Below are positions 59,893 through 62,000 of a stretch of 62,000 nucleotides of DNA, piece after piece (within the stretch, counting starts at the first letter, position 1; each line of letters starts with the position of its first letter). This DNA comes from Symbiodinium natans (Eukaryota > Sar > Dinophyceae > Suessiales > Symbiodiniaceae). The notes under the pieces are model-generated. The model was not told the DNA's origin and ran no database searches. It was given only the letters and a program-made list of their open reading frames with translations. The translations under genes were made by a program, and so were the position numbers. The stretch is taken from positions 130,001-192,000 of the forward strand of contig CAJNDS010002174.1 in NCBI GenBank assembly GCA_905221605.1, written 5' to 3'.

Positions 59893-62000
59893 GGGTTTCG
59901 GATCGCGACGCAGCAGATCTAGCTCCACCACCGTCACTCTTTCCAAGTCTCATATAAGCTAAACATACCGATGTCACACATAGAGTAAGTATGCTGCACG
60001 ATCACACTTCACATGTAGCCTCTGCTGTCGCATGGCGCGCGATGTAAAAAAATTCCAGACTCAAGCAGCTCTGTGCGATGTGAAAAAACATCCAGACTCG
60101 ATCCTCGGGCTGTTTGTGCTCGGCTAGAGTGGCTGCGCACGCGGAAAAAGGCATCGTAGCCTCCAAAGAACGTGCAGTAAACGGTGGCAGGCCTGACTTA
60201 TAGTCCAGTCACGTCAAGTGGCTTGGGTCAAGCAGTGTTGCCCACCGCAACAAGGTCACCGAGTCCATTCTCAACTTAGAACGTACAAAAATGCTAAAAC
60301 ATCTAGCGCCGTAGCGCTAAGCCCGAAAATGGAAAAGCGAAAACGGCTCCTCGCCCTCCGCCTAAGCTGAGCGGCGCTGGGGAGTGGCAACCAGGGAGCT
60401 TTAGAGTGCGTGTCAATGAACGGCTAGTATTTGGGGTTTAGCATTAAGGTCCGGGAGGCAAGTGGTCGATTACCCTTTCACGCAGCTGCAGGCAAATAGG
60501 CATGCGCTGACCGAACAAAGTCTGCAAGCCTGATTGCCGCGCGAGGCAGAAATGCATGGAAGAAGCCGCAAACGCTGCCATGCCACAGCGCTTGTAATAG
60601 ACTTAAGAAGCCAAGAGAAACCGTGCGAGAGAAGTTGTCGTTGCGTGCTCGCAGCATCATGAAGCGAACGCAGATATAGCCAACGCTTAAGTTTCGGCTT
60701 GAGCTAGACGAGTATACTTTGAGCTTTCAATCGCCTCACTACTTCGTATCCAAAGTCGCTGTGGGGCGCACAGAGCGAGCAGGTATTAGGTGACTTGTTC
60801 TTGCGTGACGCGATCAGAACGAATATCTGGACCGAGGCAAAACCATGAATCGCTTCTCGCGGTACCCGTGGTTCGCCGATGAGGATGCGGAGTTACCTGT
60901 GAAAATTGCGGTAGCAACTTAAAAACTCAACCTATATTCGCAATGGCTGTGCGAGAAGCCAGCCAATCATGCGAAGCCTTCGTTAAGGTTGACCCTGAGC
61001 CCATCACTGGCCCGAGTTGCAAGGAGACGCTGGTCTGCATAGGAACAGCGTAACAGCACGAACACAACACGTTGCTTCTGAAACGATTAGGTGCTGGGCT
61101 CGGCGCACATCGTGGGGAACACAATCGGCAACCTGGCTGGCAGATGATGCGTTGTTGACGTAACAGGTGGACATCCTCGCTCGATGCCAGTGGCAGGTTC
61201 GAGGCCGCAAGCGCGGCCGAGCCCGAGGAGTTCTCCACCGTCGGGAAACCTGACTCGCTCTGCCGGCCCTGCTCGCTTGCGCCCCGTGTCCAGCATAGAA
61301 GCGACGTCACGCCACGCTGGCAGGGTTTTTGAATGATGACGGGCGTTGGCAGAAAACAACGTTGACAACTTACTCGCGTTCAGATGCTGCCTCGGACACG
61401 TTAAAGACACTTAGTTCTTCGGGTCAGCCGCAAGGCCAGAACTGGCCATCGCGTTGAAGGACGATCGCGCTCGGTCCCTCCTCTGAATAGGAGCTGATCA
61501 TTCGGTAGTGAGCGCGAGGTTCGTTTCCATTCATACAAAAGTGTGCAGGTGGCAACAAGGCACAGCCAAGAAGGTTTCGCAAACGCTTGAACAAGAATAT
61601 CTGCAGAAGCTGATCCATGCAGAGTCCGGGTCTAAGTGCAAAGTGTTTTAATGCAGTAATAATATTCCAGCCACTTCCACGTGCAGGCGCAACTTTGGAC
61701 AAGAGAGCACAATGAAAGACTTCCGTGTCAAGTCCGGACCTTATCCAGAAAGACTCAAAAAAGCACCATCAGCAAGCGCTCCACATGAGGAACTATTGCG
61801 TGGGCTCAGAAGACACTGCCTTCAATGCTTACATCCGCGTAAGGCGCACGTTTAGAGTGTGAATATGATGCGTTTTTTCTAACATGGCACGCCATGGGTC
61901 TCTCATGCTGCCGCAAGGGTCAAGAAGTATCTTGAAGGCTTGTACATGGCAAAGATACAGGCCGGAAATATATCTCTGGAGAATATGGTGCGATCATTGC
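59893..62000. other. Heptamer-free terminal region
   Basis: No TTTAGGG/CCCTAAA arrays and no foldback elements are visible. Minus-strand frames of 127 (60927-61310), 107 (61087-61410) and 92 codons (61424-61702) overlap or follow each other. The second reads ARHHSKTLPAWRDVASMLDT. Plus frames are shorter. No domain is recognised and no AG|G junction could be confirmed. The change of character suggests a different genomic compartment or a gene whose exons I could not read. Confidence 0.35.

Overview
The window reads as nuclear DNA of a protist, most probably a dinoflagellate. Three things point there. (1) Plant-type telomere heptamers (TTTAGGG/CCCTAAA) occur in dozens of short internal arrays on both strands. 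(2) Every intron I could place ends in AG followed by an exonic G. (3) Donors are a mixture of GT, GC and GA. The AG|G rule with GC/GA donors is an established peculiarity of dinoflagellate genes; the species is not identifiable from here. There is no bacterial-style gene organisation.

Genes are broken into exons of about 20-120 bases, so contiguous open frames miss most of them. The best case is an ammonium transporter (206-5754, + strand) that I could rebuild from 13 exons into 472 codons with every splice phase matching. Other partial genes, all on the + strand, are: a short C-terminal gene piece (15128-15488); a class I methyltransferase fragment (exons at 17038, 21199 and 22212); an intronless NYN/PIN-like nuclease with four near-identical 312-bp repeats (17989-20169), lying inside the methyltransferase's 4.1-kb intron; a serine-hydrolase exon with GHSMG (28834); an acidic C-terminal exon pair (33767-34339); a DUF676-type lipase (40475-44037); and a two-exon hydrophobic fragment (45938-46190). 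Many further GC-rich islands between heptamer arrays look like exons, but they are often open on both strands and are reported only as regions.

The non-coding part is layered. I see a family of about 104-bp introner-like elements whose ends are the splice sites (895-999, 4882-5030, 33828-33931), and at least six families of roughly 60-150-bp foldback elements. Heptamer arrays drift locally to GGGTTTG, GGGCTTC, TTTTAGGG, CCCCTAAA or CCCTAAG. In two places an array sits inside a mobile element: inside an introner that is itself an intron, and inside a foldback element.

From about 47.8 kb the character changes: a 21-bp minisatellite, a GTCCCGGGAC palindrome cluster, a 2.4-kb AT-rich composite satellite that switches orientation, 51-54-bp tandem repeats, and a 560-800-bp macrosatellite with CCCTAAG spacers (57237-59892). 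From 59.9 kb to the end there are essentially no heptamers.

The most interesting content is the intron system: introner-like elements, intron-flanking direct duplications (up to 20 bp) and telomere-like arrays expanding inside introns.
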